Assembly (NCBI GenBank): GCA_001704765.1
Contig: MBFK01000150.1
Location: 123,760-187,759 of the forward strand
Direction of reading: 5' to 3'
Source of the DNA: Sinorhizobium shofinae
GTDB taxonomy: Bacteria; Pseudomonadota; Alphaproteobacteria; Rhizobiales; Rhizobiaceae
Length of the DNA stretch: 64,000 nt
Below, piece after piece: positions 43,921-54,339 of the stretch. A program made the translations under genes and the position numbers. Position 1 is the first letter of the stretch, and the number at the start of each line of letters is the position of its first letter. A model generated the notes under the pieces. It was not told the origin of the DNA. It worked only from the letters and a program-made list of their open reading frames with translations, and did not search any database.

Positions 43921-45822
43921 ATGACAGAGTTCGAAGGGATCGCGCCCTCGATCGCCGAGGCGTTGGCGAAACGCGGATACAACACCCTGACACCGGTTCA
44001 GCAGGCGATGCTCGACCCGGCGCTCAACGGCGCAGACGCACTGGTTTCCGCGCAGACCGGCTCCGGCAAAACCGTTGCCTTCGGCCTGGCGCTCGGGCCA
44101 ACATTGCTCGGACCTGCGAGGCAATTCGATGCACCGGGCGCGCCGCTGGCGCTCGTCATTGCGCCGACGCGCGAACTGGCGCTGCAGGTCAAACGCGAAC
44201 TCGAATGGCTCTACGAGGTCACAGGGGCGACCATCGCGTCCTGCGTCGGCGGCATGGATATCCGCAGCGAGCGGCGCGTGCTTGAGCGCGGCGCCCATAT
44301 CGTCGTCGGCACGCCGGGCCGGCTCTGCGATCACATCCGCCGCGACTCGCTCGATATCTCGGCGCTGCGCGCTGTGGTGCTGGACGAGGCGGACGAGATG
44401 CTCGATCTCGGCTTCCGCGAGGACCTGGAATACATTCTCGAGGCGTCGCCGGCCGAACGACGTACGCTGATGTTCTCGGCAACCGTGCCGCGCTCGATCG
44501 CCACGCTTGCCAAGAACTACCAGCGCGACGCCGTCCGCATCGGGGTTGCCTCCGAACAGAAGCAGCACGGCGACATCGAATACCGGTCCCTTCTCGTCGC
44601 TCCGAGCGACCGGGAAAACGCCATCATCAACGTGCTTCGCTACTACGAGGCCCGCAATGCGATCGTCTTCTGCTCGACCCGCGCTGCGGTGAACCACCTG
44701 ACGGCCCGCTTCAACAACCGCGGCTTCTCGGTCGTAGCGCTCTCGGGCGAACTCAGCCAGAACGAACGCAACCATGCGCTCCAGGCGATGCGCGACGGGC
44801 GCGCCCGCGTCTGCATTGCAACCGACGTCGCGGCACGCGGCATCGACCTGCCGGGCCTGGAGCTCGTCATCCACGCAGACCTGCCGACCAATCCGGATAC
44901 GCTGCTGCACCGCAGCGGCCGCACTGGCCGTGCCGGTCAGAAGGGCGTCAGCGCGCTGATCGTTCCGATCAATGCGCGGCGCAAGGCCGAACGGCTGCTC
45001 GAAAACGCCCGGATCACCGCCGCCTGGGCAAAGCCGCCGTCCGCGGAGGACGTGACAAGCCGCGACGATGAACGTCTCATCGCCGATACGGCCTTCAATG
45101 AGCCGCTGCGCGAAGACGAGCAGGCGATCGTCCATGCGCTGATCGAGCGCCATGGCGCCGAGAAGCTGGCCGCCGCCTTCGTGCGGCAGTTCCGCTCGAG
45201 CCGTTCTGCCCCCGAGGAGCTTTCCGACGTCTCGCTTTCCGACGACCGGAAAAAAGGCCGCCGCGACGGCCCGGCTTTCACCAGCGACAACGGCCCCGCG
45301 CCGCGCGCGGACTTCACCGACGGCCAGTGGTTCTCGCTCTCGGTCGGACGCAAGCAGAACGCCGAGCCCCGCTGGCTGATCCCGATGCTTTGCCGCCACG
45401 GCAAGCTGAGCAAGCGCGACATCGGCGCGATCCGCATGCAGCCCGAGGAAACCTATGTCGAACTGACGGCCGAAGGCGCCGAGCGTTTCCTCACGGCGAT
45501 CGGCCCGAACCGGACGCTGGAAAAGGGCATTCGCGTCAAAACGCTCCCGGGCGCCCCGAACAGCTCGCAGCCGCGAGAGGACAAGCCAGAATTCGCGAAG
45601 AAGCGGCCGCGGCCGGCAGAGGCTGCGCCGGAGCGTGGCCACAAAGACTTCAAACCGAAACGCGAGTTCGAAAAGAAGCCTCCCCTCACGCAGGACGCGC
45701 ATCCGGAGAAGCGGGACGAAAAGCCCTGGAGCAAGAAGAAGGGCAAGCCTGACGCACGGAAGACGGGCGGCGACTTCAAGCCGAAAGCCAAGCGCAACAA
45801 CGCCAAGAACCGGCAGCCTTGA
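43921..45822 (+). CDS. DEAD-box ATP-dependent RNA helicase, DbpA-domain type
   Basis: A 633-residue helicase with all core motifs: Q motif (LTPVQQAML), AQTGSGKT, PTRELALQ, TPGRL, DEAD, SAT in the first domain, then VFCSTRAAV, ATDVAARGIDLP and HRSGRTGRAG in the second. Residues about 470-545 form a DbpA-like RNA-binding domain (QWFSLSVGRKQNAEPRWLIP). The remainder is a lysine-rich disordered tail, probably extra RNA-binding. This resembles the DeaD/CsdA-type helicases of rhizobia acting in ribosome biogenesis and cold adaptation. An in-frame codon at 43891 exists; the ATG at 43921 after AGGAC is preferred. Confidence 0.93.
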   Translation: MTEFEGIAPSIAEALAKRGYNTLTPVQQAMLDPALNGADALVSAQTGSGKTVAFGLALGPTLLGPARQFDAPGAPLALVIAPTRELALQVKRELEWLYEVTGATIASCVGGMDIRSERRVLERGAHIVVGTPGRLCDHIRRDSLDISALRAVVLDEADEMLDLGFREDLEYILEASPAERRTLMFSATVPRSIATLAKNYQRDAVRIGVASEQKQHGDIEYRSLLVAPSDRENAIINVLRYYEARNAIVFCSTRAAVNHLTARFNNRGFSVVALSGELSQNERNHALQAMRDGRARVCIATDVAARGIDLPGLELVIHADLPTNPDTLLHRSGRTGRAGQKGVSALIVPINARRKAERLLENARITAAWAKPPSAEDVTSRDDERLIADTAFNEPLREDEQAIVHALIERHGAEKLAAAFVRQFRSSRSAPEELSDVSLSDDRKKGRRDGPAFTSDNGPAPRADFTDGQWFSLSVGRKQNAEPRWLIPMLCRHGKLSKRDIGAIRMQPEETYVELTAEGAERFLTAIGPNRTLEKGIRVKTLPGAPNSSQPREDKPEFAKKRPRPAEAAPERGHKDFKPKREFEKKPPLTQDAHPEKRDEKPWSKKKGKPDARKTGGDFKPKAKRNNAKNRQP

Positions 45823-45952
45823 CCTCGCGTCGAGGTGCGGAATGAAGCGCTCGTCGGCGCGCATCCAGCGCCGCACTCCCTCGACGGATCAAGCCTCCAG
45901 TTACTGCAGCCCGGCGACGGCGACGATGATCATGGCGAAATCAGCCGTCCGA

Positions 45953-46864
45953 TCACTCGCCGTCGAGCTGTGACTGCGCGACCACCTTCACCACCCAGTC
46001 GGCAAAGACACGCAGCCGGCTGCTCAAATGCCGATTTGGCGGATAGACGAGGTAGATGGGCATCGCATCGACCTGCCAGTCGGGCAGAACCGGGACCATC
46101 GTGCCGGCGCGCAGGTCGTCGCGCACCATGAAGAACGGCGCCTGGATGACGCCAAGCCCCGCCCGCGCGGCAGCCAGATAGGTCGTCGATTCGTTGGCCG
46201 CCACGGCGTAGCGGCCATTGATCTCTATCTCCTCGCTTCCGCGCCGGAAATGGAAGGGCATCTGCCGGCCGGTCGACGGCAGGAAATAGCCGACGACATA
46301 GCAATTCTTCTCAAGATCGGAAGGATGGTGCGGCATTGGGTGACGTTTGAGAAAGTCCGGCGACGCGCAGGCGATGAACTTCATCTCCGCGATGCGACGA
46401 GCAATCAGCGACTGATCTGTCAGCGTGCCGCCGCGGATGGCACAATCGACGTTCTCGGCGAGATAGTCGACCGTCCGATCGGAGACGCCGAGATCGATCT
46501 GGATATCGGGATACTTCCTGTGAAACTCCGGGAGCGCCGGAATGATGATCAAATTGGCGAAGGCGCTCGCCGTTTCGACGCGCAGCCGGCCCTTCGGCAG
46601 GCTCTGGGCGCTCGACAGACTGCCGTCCAGTTCGTCGATATCGGAGAGCAGGCGCGCGGCGCGTTCGTAGTAGAGTGCGCCATCCGGTGTCACCAGAACC
46701 CGCCGCGTCGTGCGGTTCAGGAGTTTGGTGCGAAGATGCGCCTCCAGGCCCTGGATGAGATTGGTGACGGTCGCCTTCGGCATGTTGAGCGAGACGGAGG
46801 CCCGGGTGAAATTGCCGGTCTCCACCACTCGAAGGAAAACACGCATGGCGGTGAGCTGGTCCAT
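45953..46864 (-). CDS. LysR-family transcriptional regulator
   Basis: A 303-residue LysR-type regulator with an N-terminal winged helix ([20 protein letters not shown], then [20 protein letters not shown]) and a C-terminal effector-binding domain of the CrgA/YhjC type. It is divergent from the hydrolase-RND operon across 138 bases, so it very likely controls that operon; the effector is unknown. A small dyad in the gap is a possible binding site. Confidence 0.93.
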   Translation of the reverse strand: MDQLTAMRVFLRVVETGNFTRASVSLNMPKATVTNLIQGLEAHLRTKLLNRTTRRVLVTPDGALYYERAARLLSDIDELDGSLSSAQSLPKGRLRVETASAFANLIIIPALPEFHRKYPDIQIDLGVSDRTVDYLAENVDCAIRGGTLTDQSLIARRIAEMKFIACASPDFLKRHPMPHHPSDLEKNCYVVGYFLPSTGRQMPFHFRRGSEEIEINGRYAVAANESTTYLAAARAGLGVIQAPFFMVRDDLRAGTMVPVLPDWQVDAMPIYLVYPPNRHLSSRLRVFADWVVKVVAQSQLDGE

Positions 46865-46875
46865 TTTTAAATAAC

Positions 46876-46900
46876 CAATTGTTCGAAATACCGAATAGTG
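46876..46900. promoter_or_regulatory. Candidate LysR operator in the divergent region
   Basis: Short inverted repeat TTCG (46882-46885) and CGAA (46892-46895), with partial symmetry outside it (ATTG...TAGT), lying 12 bases from the lysR start. LysR sites are usually T-N11-A dyads near this position. The symmetry is short, so this is tentative. Confidence 0.3.
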
Positions 46901-47002
46901 TAATCAGAACCAGCAGACTATTCCAAACGAAAGACAATGATTATGCTCTGAATGTCGCGGGTTGTCCCTCATCTAGGGATTCACCCATTGCCGAGGCAAG
47001 AG

Positions 47003-47818
47003 ATGGGCACGCATTTTACCGAAGAGACGATGCAGACGAGCCAAGGCTCGTGCCGCGCGCGCGTCTACAAGGGTGCGTCGTTACTCGCACCGCCGCCGGT
47101 TGTATTGCATCTGCACGGAGGAAGTTTCACAGAAGCCTCGGTCGCCGCGGGAGAGAAGATCGCCAATGCACTCGCCGCTGCCGGTGCCGTCGTCATATCG
47201 CCGGAATATCCGTCTGCCTGCCTCAACCCGTTTCCTGCGGCGCTTGAGGCCGCCTATGCCATGCTCACTTCGATGCGCAGCCGCTGCCCGCAGTTTGCGC
47301 ACAAGAAGTCGCTGCTGTTCGTCGCCGGCGAGGAGGCGGGCGGCAACCTCGCCGCCGGCCTGGCGCTGATGGCGCGGGATCAGTTTCTGACCGACCTCAA
47401 GGGGCAGATCCTGCTTTCGCCGCTGCTCGACCCCTGTCTGGCGACGCCGTCGTTCCGGAAGTTCTGTCCGCAGAGTTCAGTACAGTCGATCGCCGAAGGA
47501 TGGCAGCAGTATCTCGGCGAAGGCAGCGGCCTGACCCATCCCTACGCGGCACCCGGCCATTGCACCCGGCTTGGAGGCCTCGTTCCGGCCCTCGTCATCA
47601 CCAGCGAGGAATGTCCGATGCGCGACGAGACCAAGGCCTATGCCGAGCGCCTCCGCGGGGCCGGCGTTCCGGTGGAGATGCACGTCCTGCCCGGCCGTGC
47701 CGCCTGGATACCGGCCAATGTCTCGGCCCAGGAGAGCTGGCCCGCGCAGGAAGAAACCGTATCCGGCATTTTCTCCCGCTTCTTCCAGAAAGCGGGAGCG
47801 AAGGCCACACAGACGTAA
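47003..47818 (+). CDS. Alpha/beta-hydrolase-fold protein lacking the catalytic triad
   Basis: A 271-residue protein clearly related to the hormone-sensitive-lipase branch: oxyanion motif HLHGG (36-40), VVISPEYPSA and the block ALVITSEECPMRDETKAYA. Yet every catalytic position differs. The nucleophile elbow GDSAGG reads GEEAGG (E111 at Ser), the acid in the DPLRDE motif is C204, and the His region (MHGF-like) reads GRAAW. It should not hydrolyse esters and may be a binding or scaffold protein. First gene of the efflux operon, 42 bases before the adaptor gene. The start at 47003 has GAGG upstream; 46952 is possible. Confidence 0.75.
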   Translation: MGTHFTEETMQTSQGSCRARVYKGASLLAPPPVVLHLHGGSFTEASVAAGEKIANALAAAGAVVISPEYPSACLNPFPAALEAAYAMLTSMRSRCPQFAHKKSLLFVAGEEAGGNLAAGLALMARDQFLTDLKGQILLSPLLDPCLATPSFRKFCPQSSVQSIAEGWQQYLGEGSGLTHPYAAPGHCTRLGGLVPALVITSEECPMRDETKAYAERLRGAGVPVEMHVLPGRAAWIPANVSAQESWPAQEETVSGIFSRFFQKAGAKATQT

Positions 47819-47860
47819 AGCAGACATTAAGAGCCGGCCCCCAACCGGCAAGGAGAGACC

Positions 47861-49063
47861 ATGACGTCGAGCGTTACTCGCCGGGCCCTTTGGGGTGCCG
47901 GCCTCAGCATTCTATTGTCCGTCGCCGGCGCAGGAGCCGTCCTTCTCGGCCTCCCCGCGCGCTTCGAAGCGGACGCCGCAACCGAGGCGCCGGCTGCGCC
48001 GGCAGCCGTTCCCGTCTCAGTCGCCAAGGCCGAGACGCGCCGGATCACGACCTGGGAGAGCTTCTCGGGCCGGCTCGAGGCGATCGAGCGGGTCGAGGTT
48101 CGTCCCCGGGTCGGCGGCGCGATCCTCAGCGCCCATTTCCGCGAGGGCGCTCTCGTCGAGAAGGGCGACTTGCTCGTGACCATCGACCCCGAGCCCTATG
48201 CGGCGGCCGTCGAGCGGGCCGAAGCGGAGGTGGCGGCGGCAGAGGCACGCGTGGCGCTCGCAAAAACCGAGCTCGAGCGCGCCCGCAAGCTGGTGATCAC
48301 CAGCGCCATCCCGCAGAGCGGGGTCGACCAGCGGCTCAGCGCCTATGACGAGGCGCAGGCAAATGTGCGCTCGGCAAAGGCGGCGCTGCGCTCCGCCCGT
48401 CTCGACCTGCAATATACCGAGGTGCGCGCGCCGATCACCGGGCGCGCCGGCAGGCTCGAGGTGACGGCCGGCAATCTTGTTTCCGCCGGCACCGCCTCAC
48501 CGGTGCTGACGACGCTCGTCTCGATCGACCCGATCTATGCGAGCTTCAACGTCAACGAGGAAGTGGTCGCAGCCGCGCTGGCGAAGCTTTCCGCTTCGGC
48601 CGGTACCGACTCGATCGAGCGCATTCCAGTTCAGATCGGCACCGCCGCCAACGAGGGCACGCCGATCAGCGGCCATATCCAGTTGATCAACAACGAAGTG
48701 GATGCCGCAACCGGCACCATCCGCGTGCGGGCGGCGCTCGAAAACCCCGACGGCCGGCTTATCCCGGGCCAGTTCGTCCGTATCCGCATCGGAGATCCGG
48801 CGCCGGCAGAGAAGCTGGTGATCAGCGATCGCGCCATCGGTTCCGACCAGGACAAGAAGTTCGTGCTGGTCGTCGGTTCCGACAACAAGGTGGAATACCG
48901 GCAGGTCACCCTCGGGCCGACGGCTGACGGCATGCGGATCGTCGAGAGCGGCCTGAAACCCGGCGAAAGCATCGTCGTCAACGGCCTGCAGCGCGTGCGC
49001 CCCGGTGTCGTCGTCGCCCCGCAGCCGGCCGAGCAGGCAACCGCTTCGATCGCGAAACCATAG
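47861..49063 (+). CDS. RND efflux periplasmic adaptor (membrane fusion protein)
   Basis: A 400-residue HlyD/AcrA-type adaptor with an N-terminal membrane anchor (about 9-30). Its lipoyl half-motifs are RVEVRPRVGGAILSAHFREG and DLQYTEVRAPITGRAG, flanking an alpha-helical hairpin (about 105-165), followed by beta-barrel and membrane-proximal domains (about 200-380). It bridges the RND pump to an outer-membrane channel, which is not encoded here. AAGGAGAG precedes the ATG. Middle gene of the hydrolase-adaptor-pump operon. Confidence 0.92.
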   Translation: MTSSVTRRALWGAGLSILLSVAGAGAVLLGLPARFEADAATEAPAAPAAVPVSVAKAETRRITTWESFSGRLEAIERVEVRPRVGGAILSAHFREGALVEKGDLLVTIDPEPYAAAVERAEAEVAAAEARVALAKTELERARKLVITSAIPQSGVDQRLSAYDEAQANVRSAKAALRSARLDLQYTEVRAPITGRAGRLEVTAGNLVSAGTASPVLTTLVSIDPIYASFNVNEEVVAAALAKLSASAGTDSIERIPVQIGTAANEGTPISGHIQLINNEVDAATGTIRVRAALENPDGRLIPGQFVRIRIGDPAPAEKLVISDRAIGSDQDKKFVLVVGSDNKVEYRQVTLGPTADGMRIVESGLKPGESIVVNGLQRVRPGVVVAPQPAEQATASIAKP

Positions 49064-49194
49064 GTAAGGCGCGCCCTGCCTCTCTAAGAAGCAGGGCGGA
49101 GTAAAGACAATTCAAACGGCATGCATCGGCGCACGGCGGAGATTTTCCGCCGTGGACGTCCTTCGCTTGCCTGAAGTTCCCAAGGGGGATCGTT

Positions 49195-52100
49195 ATGAAC
49201 TTCTCACGCTTTTTCGTCGACCGCCCGGTCTTCGCGGGCGTTCTCTCCGTGCTGATCTTGGTCGCCGGCCTCATCGGCATGACCGGCCTTCCGATCTCCG
49301 AATATCCGGAGGTCGTGCCGCCGCAGATCGTCGTGCGCGCCCAATACCCGGGCGCCAACCCGGCCGTCATCGCCGAAACCGTCGCAACGCCGCTCGAAGA
49401 GCAGATCAACGGCGTTGAGGGCATGCTCTACATGCAGAGCCAGGCGACCGCCGACGGCCTGATGACGCTGACCGTCACCTTCGAGCTCGGTACAGATCCG
49501 GACCAGGCCCAGCAACTCGTGCAGAACCGCGTTTCGCAGGCCGAGCCGCGCCTGCCGGAAGAGGTGCGCCGGCTCGGCGTCACCACCGTGAAGAGCTCGC
49601 CGGACCTGACGCTTGTCGTGCACCTGATCTCGCCAAACGGCCAATACGACATCAACTATCTACGCAACTACGGCGTCTTGAACGTCAAGGACCGTCTAGC
49701 GCGGGTCGATGGCGTCGGCCAGGTGCAGATCTTCGGCGGGGGCGACTATTCGATGCGCGTCTGGATCGACCCGGAAAAGGCCGCCGAACGCGGTCTCGCC
49801 GCAAGCGACATCGCCAACGCCATCCGCCAGCAGAACGTCCAGGCGGCCGCCGGCGTCATCGGCGCCTCGCCCTCGGTTGCGGGACTCGACCTGCAGCTCT
49901 CCGTCAACGCCCAAGGGCGGCTCAAAACACCCGAGGACTTCGCAGGGATCGTCGTCAAGTCCGGTGAGAATGGCGAGATCACCCGCCTCGGCGATGTCGC
50001 GCGCGTCGAAATGGGCGCGGCGGACTACTCGCTGCGCTCGCTGCTCGACAACAAGGCTGCCGTCGGCATGGGCGTCTTCCAGGCACCCGGTTCCAACGCC
50101 ATCCAGATCTCCGAAAACGTCCACAAGGCCATGGCCGAGCTGAAGCAGACCATGCCGGAGGGTGTCGATTACGAGATCGTCTACGACACGACCCAGTTCG
50201 TCAAAGCATCGATTGAATCGGTCATCCACACGCTGCTCGAAGCGATCGCGCTGGTGGTCCTCGTCGTCATCGTCTTCCTGCAGACCTGGCGCGCCTCGAT
50301 CATCCCGCTCGTCGCGGTGCCTGTCTCGATCATCGGCACCTTTGCGGTGATGTATGTATTCGGCTTCTCGATCAATGCCCTCAGCCTCTTCGGGCTGGTG
50401 CTTGCGATCGGCATCGTCGTCGACGATGCGATCGTCGTCGTCGAGAATGTCGAGCGAAACATTGCGCAGGGCCTCTCGCCCGTACAGGCGACCTATCGCG
50501 CCATGCAGGAGGTCTCCGGCCCGATCATCGCGATTGCCCTGGTACTGGTCGCAGTCTTCGTGCCGCTTGCCTTCATCACCGGCCTCACCGGGCAGTTCTA
50601 CCGCCAGTTCGCGCTGACCATCGCGATCTCAACGGTGATCTCCGCCTTCAACTCACTGACGCTGTCACCGGCGCTTGCCGCCCTTCTCCTTAAGGACCAT
50701 CACGCGCCGAAGGACCGCCTGACGCGCATCATGGACGCGCTGTTCGGCTGGTTCTTCCGCGGCTTCAACCGCTTCTTCGGATGGAGCTCAGAAGCCTATG
50801 GCCGCGGCGTCGGCGGCATCCTGACGCGCAAGTCGCTGATCATGGGGGTTTACGTCGTCCTGCTCGGCGTAACCTTCGCCTTGTTCCGCTCCGTCCCCGG
50901 CGGCTTCGTCCCGGCCCAGGACAAGCAATACCTGATCGGTTTCGCGCAATTGCCAGATGCGGCAACGCTTGACCGCTCGGAAGACGTGATCCGACGCATG
51001 AGCGAGATCGCGCTCAAGCATCCGGGTGTCGAGCACGCCATCGCCTTCCCTGGCCTGTCGATCAACGGCTTCACCAACTCGTCGAACTCCGGCATCGTCT
51101 TCGTGTCGCTGAAGCCGTTCGAGGAGCGCACGACGCCGGAACTCTCGGGCGGCGCGATCGCCATGCAGTTGAACCAGGAGTTCGGCGCGATCCAGGATGC
51201 GTTCATCGCCATGTTCCCGCCGCCGCCCGTCCAGGGCCTCGGGACGACGGGCGGCTTCAAGCTGCAGATCGAAGACAAAAACGGCCTCGGCTACCGGGTG
51301 CTCGACGATGCGGCGAAGGCTTTCCTGGCACAGGCGGCACAGACGCCGGAACTGGCCGGGCTCTATTCGAGCTACCAGATCAACGTGCCACAGCTCTATG
51401 CCGACCTCGACCGCGTCAAGGCGCGCCAACTCGGCGTCGCCGTCACCGATGTGTTCGAGACGCTGCAGATCTATCTGGGTTCGCTCTACGTCAACGACTT
51501 CAACGCCTTCGGCCGCACCTACAGCGTGCGCATCCAGGCCGATGCCAATTACCGCAGCCATGCCGACGACATCGGCAAGCTGAAGGTGCGTTCGCAATCG
51601 GGCGAGATGATCCCGCTGTCGGCCTTATTGAAGGTCGAGCAGACCGTGGGCGCCGAGCGGGCGATCCGCTACAACGGCTTCCTCGCCGCCGACATCAATG
51701 GCGGGCCGGCGCCGGGCTACTCGTCCGGCCAGGCGCAAGCAGCCATCGAGCGGATCGCCGCCGAGACACTGCCGCCTGGCATCTCCTTCGAATGGACGGA
51801 CCTGACCTATCAGCAGATCCTCGCTGGCAATTCGGGCATCCTGATCTTCCCGCTCGCATTGCTGCTCGTCTATCTGGTCCTCGCGGCCCAGTATGAGAGC
51901 CTGCTGCTGCCGATCTCGATCATCCTGATCGTGCCGATGGGCATCATGGCGGCGCTGACGGGCGTGTGGTTGACCGGTGGCGACAACAACGTCTTCACGC
52001 AGATCGGCCTGATCGTGCTTGTCGGCCTCTCGGCGAAGAACGCGATCCTGATCGTCGAGTTCGCCCGCGAGCTCGAGCTTTCGGGCAGCAGCGCCGTCAG

Positions 52101-52380
52101 CGCCGCGATCGAGGCGAGCCGCCTGCGCCTCAGGCCGATCCTGATGACGTCGATGGCCTTCATCATGGGCGTCGTGCCGCTCGTCACCTCGACCGGCGCC
52201 GGCGCGGAAATGCGCTCGGCCATGGGTGTCGCGGTCTTTGCCGGGATGATCGGCGTCACCGCCTTCGGCATCTTCATGACGCCGGTCTTCTACGTGCTGA
52301 TCCGCAAGCTCTCCGGCGAGCGGCCGCTGAAGCACGCGGGCGCGCATATCGAAGCGCCGCATCTCGCCCCGGGCGAGTAA
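49195..52380 (+). CDS. RND multidrug efflux pump, HAE1 family
   Basis: A 1061-residue resistance-nodulation-division transporter with twelve transmembrane helices in two repeats and two large periplasmic loops. Typical sequence includes SRFFVDRPVFAGVLSVLILV at the N-terminus, AIGIVVDDAIVVVENVER with the proton-relay Asp pair, and GLSAKNAILIVEFAREL in the second half. It is MexF/AcrB-like and probably exports hydrophobic toxicants or plant phenolics; specificity cannot be read. GGGGGAT precedes the ATG, 131 bases after the adaptor gene, and a strong terminator follows. Confidence 0.95.
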   Translation: MNFSRFFVDRPVFAGVLSVLILVAGLIGMTGLPISEYPEVVPPQIVVRAQYPGANPAVIAETVATPLEEQINGVEGMLYMQSQATADGLMTLTVTFELGTDPDQAQQLVQNRVSQAEPRLPEEVRRLGVTTVKSSPDLTLVVHLISPNGQYDINYLRNYGVLNVKDRLARVDGVGQVQIFGGGDYSMRVWIDPEKAAERGLAASDIANAIRQQNVQAAAGVIGASPSVAGLDLQLSVNAQGRLKTPEDFAGIVVKSGENGEITRLGDVARVEMGAADYSLRSLLDNKAAVGMGVFQAPGSNAIQISENVHKAMAELKQTMPEGVDYEIVYDTTQFVKASIESVIHTLLEAIALVVLVVIVFLQTWRASIIPLVAVPVSIIGTFAVMYVFGFSINALSLFGLVLAIGIVVDDAIVVVENVERNIAQGLSPVQATYRAMQEVSGPIIAIALVLVAVFVPLAFITGLTGQFYRQFALTIAISTVISAFNSLTLSPALAALLLKDHHAPKDRLTRIMDALFGWFFRGFNRFFGWSSEAYGRGVGGILTRKSLIMGVYVVLLGVTFALFRSVPGGFVPAQDKQYLIGFAQLPDAATLDRSEDVIRRMSEIALKHPGVEHAIAFPGLSINGFTNSSNSGIVFVSLKPFEERTTPELSGGAIAMQLNQEFGAIQDAFIAMFPPPPVQGLGTTGGFKLQIEDKNGLGYRVLDDAAKAFLAQAAQTPELAGLYSSYQINVPQLYADLDRVKARQLGVAVTDVFETLQIYLGSLYVNDFNAFGRTYSVRIQADANYRSHADDIGKLKVRSQSGEMIPLSALLKVEQTVGAERAIRYNGFLAADINGGPAPGYSSGQAQAAIERIAAETLPPGISFEWTDLTYQQILAGNSGILIFPLALLLVYLVLAAQYESLLLPISIILIVPMGIMAALTGVWLTGGDNNVFTQIGLIVLVGLSAKNAILIVEFARELELSGSSAVSAAIEASRLRLRPILMTSMAFIMGVVPLVTSTGAGAEMRSAMGVAVFAGMIGVTAFGIFMTPVFYVLIRKLSGERPLKHAGAHIEAPHLAPGE

Positions 52381-52408
52381 CCTTCCCTGCCCGAATATGG
52401 GCGTTCGT

Positions 52409-52445
52409 CGGCGGGCCGGACAATGTCCGGCCCGCCGTCGTTTCG
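52409..52445 (+). terminator. Intrinsic terminator after the RND operon
   Basis: A 13-base-pair perfect stem (52409-52421 with 52425-52437, loop AAT; core GGGCCGGAC/GTCCGGCCC) is followed by TCGTTTCG. It lies 28 bases past the RND stop. Confidence 0.78.
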
Positions 52446-52554
52446 CACTGGAACATCTCCGCTTCGGTGTCATCGGGCGTGACAGCCGGGAGCCGATCGG
52501 ATAAACCAGCAAACTCAGTTCGTTGGCCCACCGGCTCCGCAGGCATTCCGCTCG

Positions 52555-53748
52555 ATGTTCCCGACCGATCCGATCTCCAATCTTGCTGCCCTCATCCGTT
52601 GCCCCTCAGTCACCCCGGCCGAAGGCGGCGCGCTCACCGCTCTGGAAACGATGCTGGCGCCGCTCGGCTTTACAGTCGATCGGGTCGTGGCGAAGGCGGC
52701 GGGAACGCCGGATATCGAAAACCTCTATGCCCGGCTCGGCACCGAAGGCCCGCATCTGATGTTCGCCGGCCATACGGATGTCGTGCCCGCCGGCGACGAG
52801 GCCGCCTGGACCCATCCTCCGTTCTCCGCCGCGATCGCCGGCGGCGAAATGTATGGGCGTGGCGCCGTCGACATGAAGGGCGGCATTGCCTGCTTCGTCG
52901 CGGCGGTCGCGCGCCAGATCGAAAAGCATGGGCGTCCGAAGGGCTCGATCTCCTTCCTCATCACCGGCGACGAGGAAGGCCCGGCGATCAACGGCACGGT
53001 GAGGCTTCTCGAATGGGCTGCCCGAAAAGGCGAACACTGGGACGCCTGCCTCGTCGGCGAGCCGACCAATCCCGACCAACTCGGCGACATGATCAAGATC
53101 GGCCGCCGCGGTTCGCTTTCCGGGCGGATCACCGTCCACGGCGTCCAGGGCCACGCCGCCTATCCGCACCTCGCCGACAATCCGGTGCGCGGCATTCTGC
53201 AGCTGACCGAGGCGCTGATGCACCCGCCCTTCGACGATGGCACCGAGAACTTCCAGCCGTCCAATCTGGAGGTGACGACGATCGACGTCGGCAATGCCGC
53301 CGTCAACGTCATCTCGGCCAAGGCGAGTGCGGCCTTCAACATCCGCTTCAACGACCGCTGGACGGCCGAGAGCCTGATGGCCGAGATCGTCGCCCGGCTC
53401 GATCGCGCCGCGCGGGACGGCGTGCTCCGGCCCGGGCGGGACCCGGTCAGATACGACATCGTCTGGAACGAGCGCCCGAGCCACGTCTTCCTGACGCGCA
53501 ACAACGCGCTGATCGATTCGCTTTCCGGCGCGGTCGAGGCCGTTACCGGGCGCCAGCCAAAGCTCTCCACCACCGGCGGCACGTCGGACGCCCGCTTCAT
53601 CAAGGACTATTGCCCGGTGGTCGAATTCGGCCTCGTCGGCCAGACGATGCACATGGTCGACGAGCGCGTCGCCATCGCCGATCTCGAGACCTTGACCAAG
53701 ATCTACGAAACCTTCGTCGCCCGCTGGTTCGGCCATGCCGCTGCTTGA
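52555..53748 (+). CDS. dapE: Succinyl-diaminopimelate desuccinylase
   Basis: A 397-residue M20 zinc peptidase-family amidase of lysine/peptidoglycan precursor synthesis, acting on the product line started by DapD. Metal ligands are visible: H73 with D75 in [12 protein letters not shown]106 in GAVDMKGG, the catalytic Glu in [12 protein letters not shown], and the late His in TGGTSDARF...[14 protein letters not shown]-like substitutions are absent, so the site is complete. It is followed by, and overlaps 14 bases with, a membrane protein gene. Confidence 0.96.
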   Translation: MFPTDPISNLAALIRCPSVTPAEGGALTALETMLAPLGFTVDRVVAKAAGTPDIENLYARLGTEGPHLMFAGHTDVVPAGDEAAWTHPPFSAAIAGGEMYGRGAVDMKGGIACFVAAVARQIEKHGRPKGSISFLITGDEEGPAINGTVRLLEWAARKGEHWDACLVGEPTNPDQLGDMIKIGRRGSLSGRITVHGVQGHAAYPHLADNPVRGILQLTEALMHPPFDDGTENFQPSNLEVTTIDVGNAAVNVISAKASAAFNIRFNDRWTAESLMAEIVARLDRAARDGVLRPGRDPVRYDIVWNERPSHVFLTRNNALIDSLSGAVEAVTGRQPKLSTTGGTSDARFIKDYCPVVEFGLVGQTMHMVDERVAIADLETLTKIYETFVARWFGHAAA

Positions 53749-54331
53749 TGAGGTTCTCGCCTATATCAAGGGGCTCTGGCTACTGATCCAGGGCAACCGC
53801 GAAGGCTATCAATGGCTGGACATCAGCGAAGTCGGCCTGTGGCGCTCCTTCTCGGCGATCCTCTGGTCGCTGCCGGCCATGGCCGTGTCCTGGGCGTCCT
53901 GGCGGCTTTATTATCTTTCGGCGATGCCGAGCGGAACGACGGTCGGCATCGGCTTTTTTTTCAAACTGCTCGTGGTTGATCTCGTCAGCTGGCTGCTGCC
54001 GATCGTGCTGATCGCCGCCCTTTCTCGGCCCCTCGGATTTGGAGCACTGGTCGTGCCTGTGATCGTCACCACGAACTGGCTCTCGGTGCCTCTTTCCTAT
54101 GCCATGGCAGTCCCGGCCGCGATCCTCCTGCTCGCTCGTGGAGGTCATCAGCTTACGGCTCTTTTGTCGCTGATCGTCCTTGTTGCAGGCGTCGCCTTGC
54201 TCTTCCGGCTGCTGCGCACGATAACCGGCAACCAGAACCTGCTCGCCGCCGCGTTGACGGGCCTTTACCTGCTGCCGTCGATGATGCTCGCACAATATCT
54301 GCAGCACTTCTTCGGGTTGATGCCCGGCTGA
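53735..54331 (+). CDS. Multi-spanning membrane protein of unknown function
   Basis: A 198-residue protein with about five hydrophobic helices after an amphipathic N-terminus ([20 protein letters not shown]). No catalytic motif is visible; the layout resembles small YIP1-like membrane proteins seen next to dapE in rhizobia. The ATG lies inside the end of dapE (14-base overlap), so the two are almost certainly co-expressed. A RIME-like repeat starts 9 bases after its stop. Confidence 0.75.
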   Translation: MPLLDEVLAYIKGLWLLIQGNREGYQWLDISEVGLWRSFSAILWSLPAMAVSWASWRLYYLSAMPSGTTVGIGFFFKLLVVDLVSWLLPIVLIAALSRPLGFGALVVPVIVTTNWLSVPLSYAMAVPAAILLLARGGHQLTALLSLIVLVAGVALLFRLLRTITGNQNLLAAALTGLYLLPSMMLAQYLQHFFGLMPG

Positions 54332-54339
54332 CCTACTCC

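Noticed and set aside
45823..45952. Imperfect dyads between the helicase and lysR genes
   Set aside because: Pairing is interrupted and there is no T-run on either strand; not called as a terminator.
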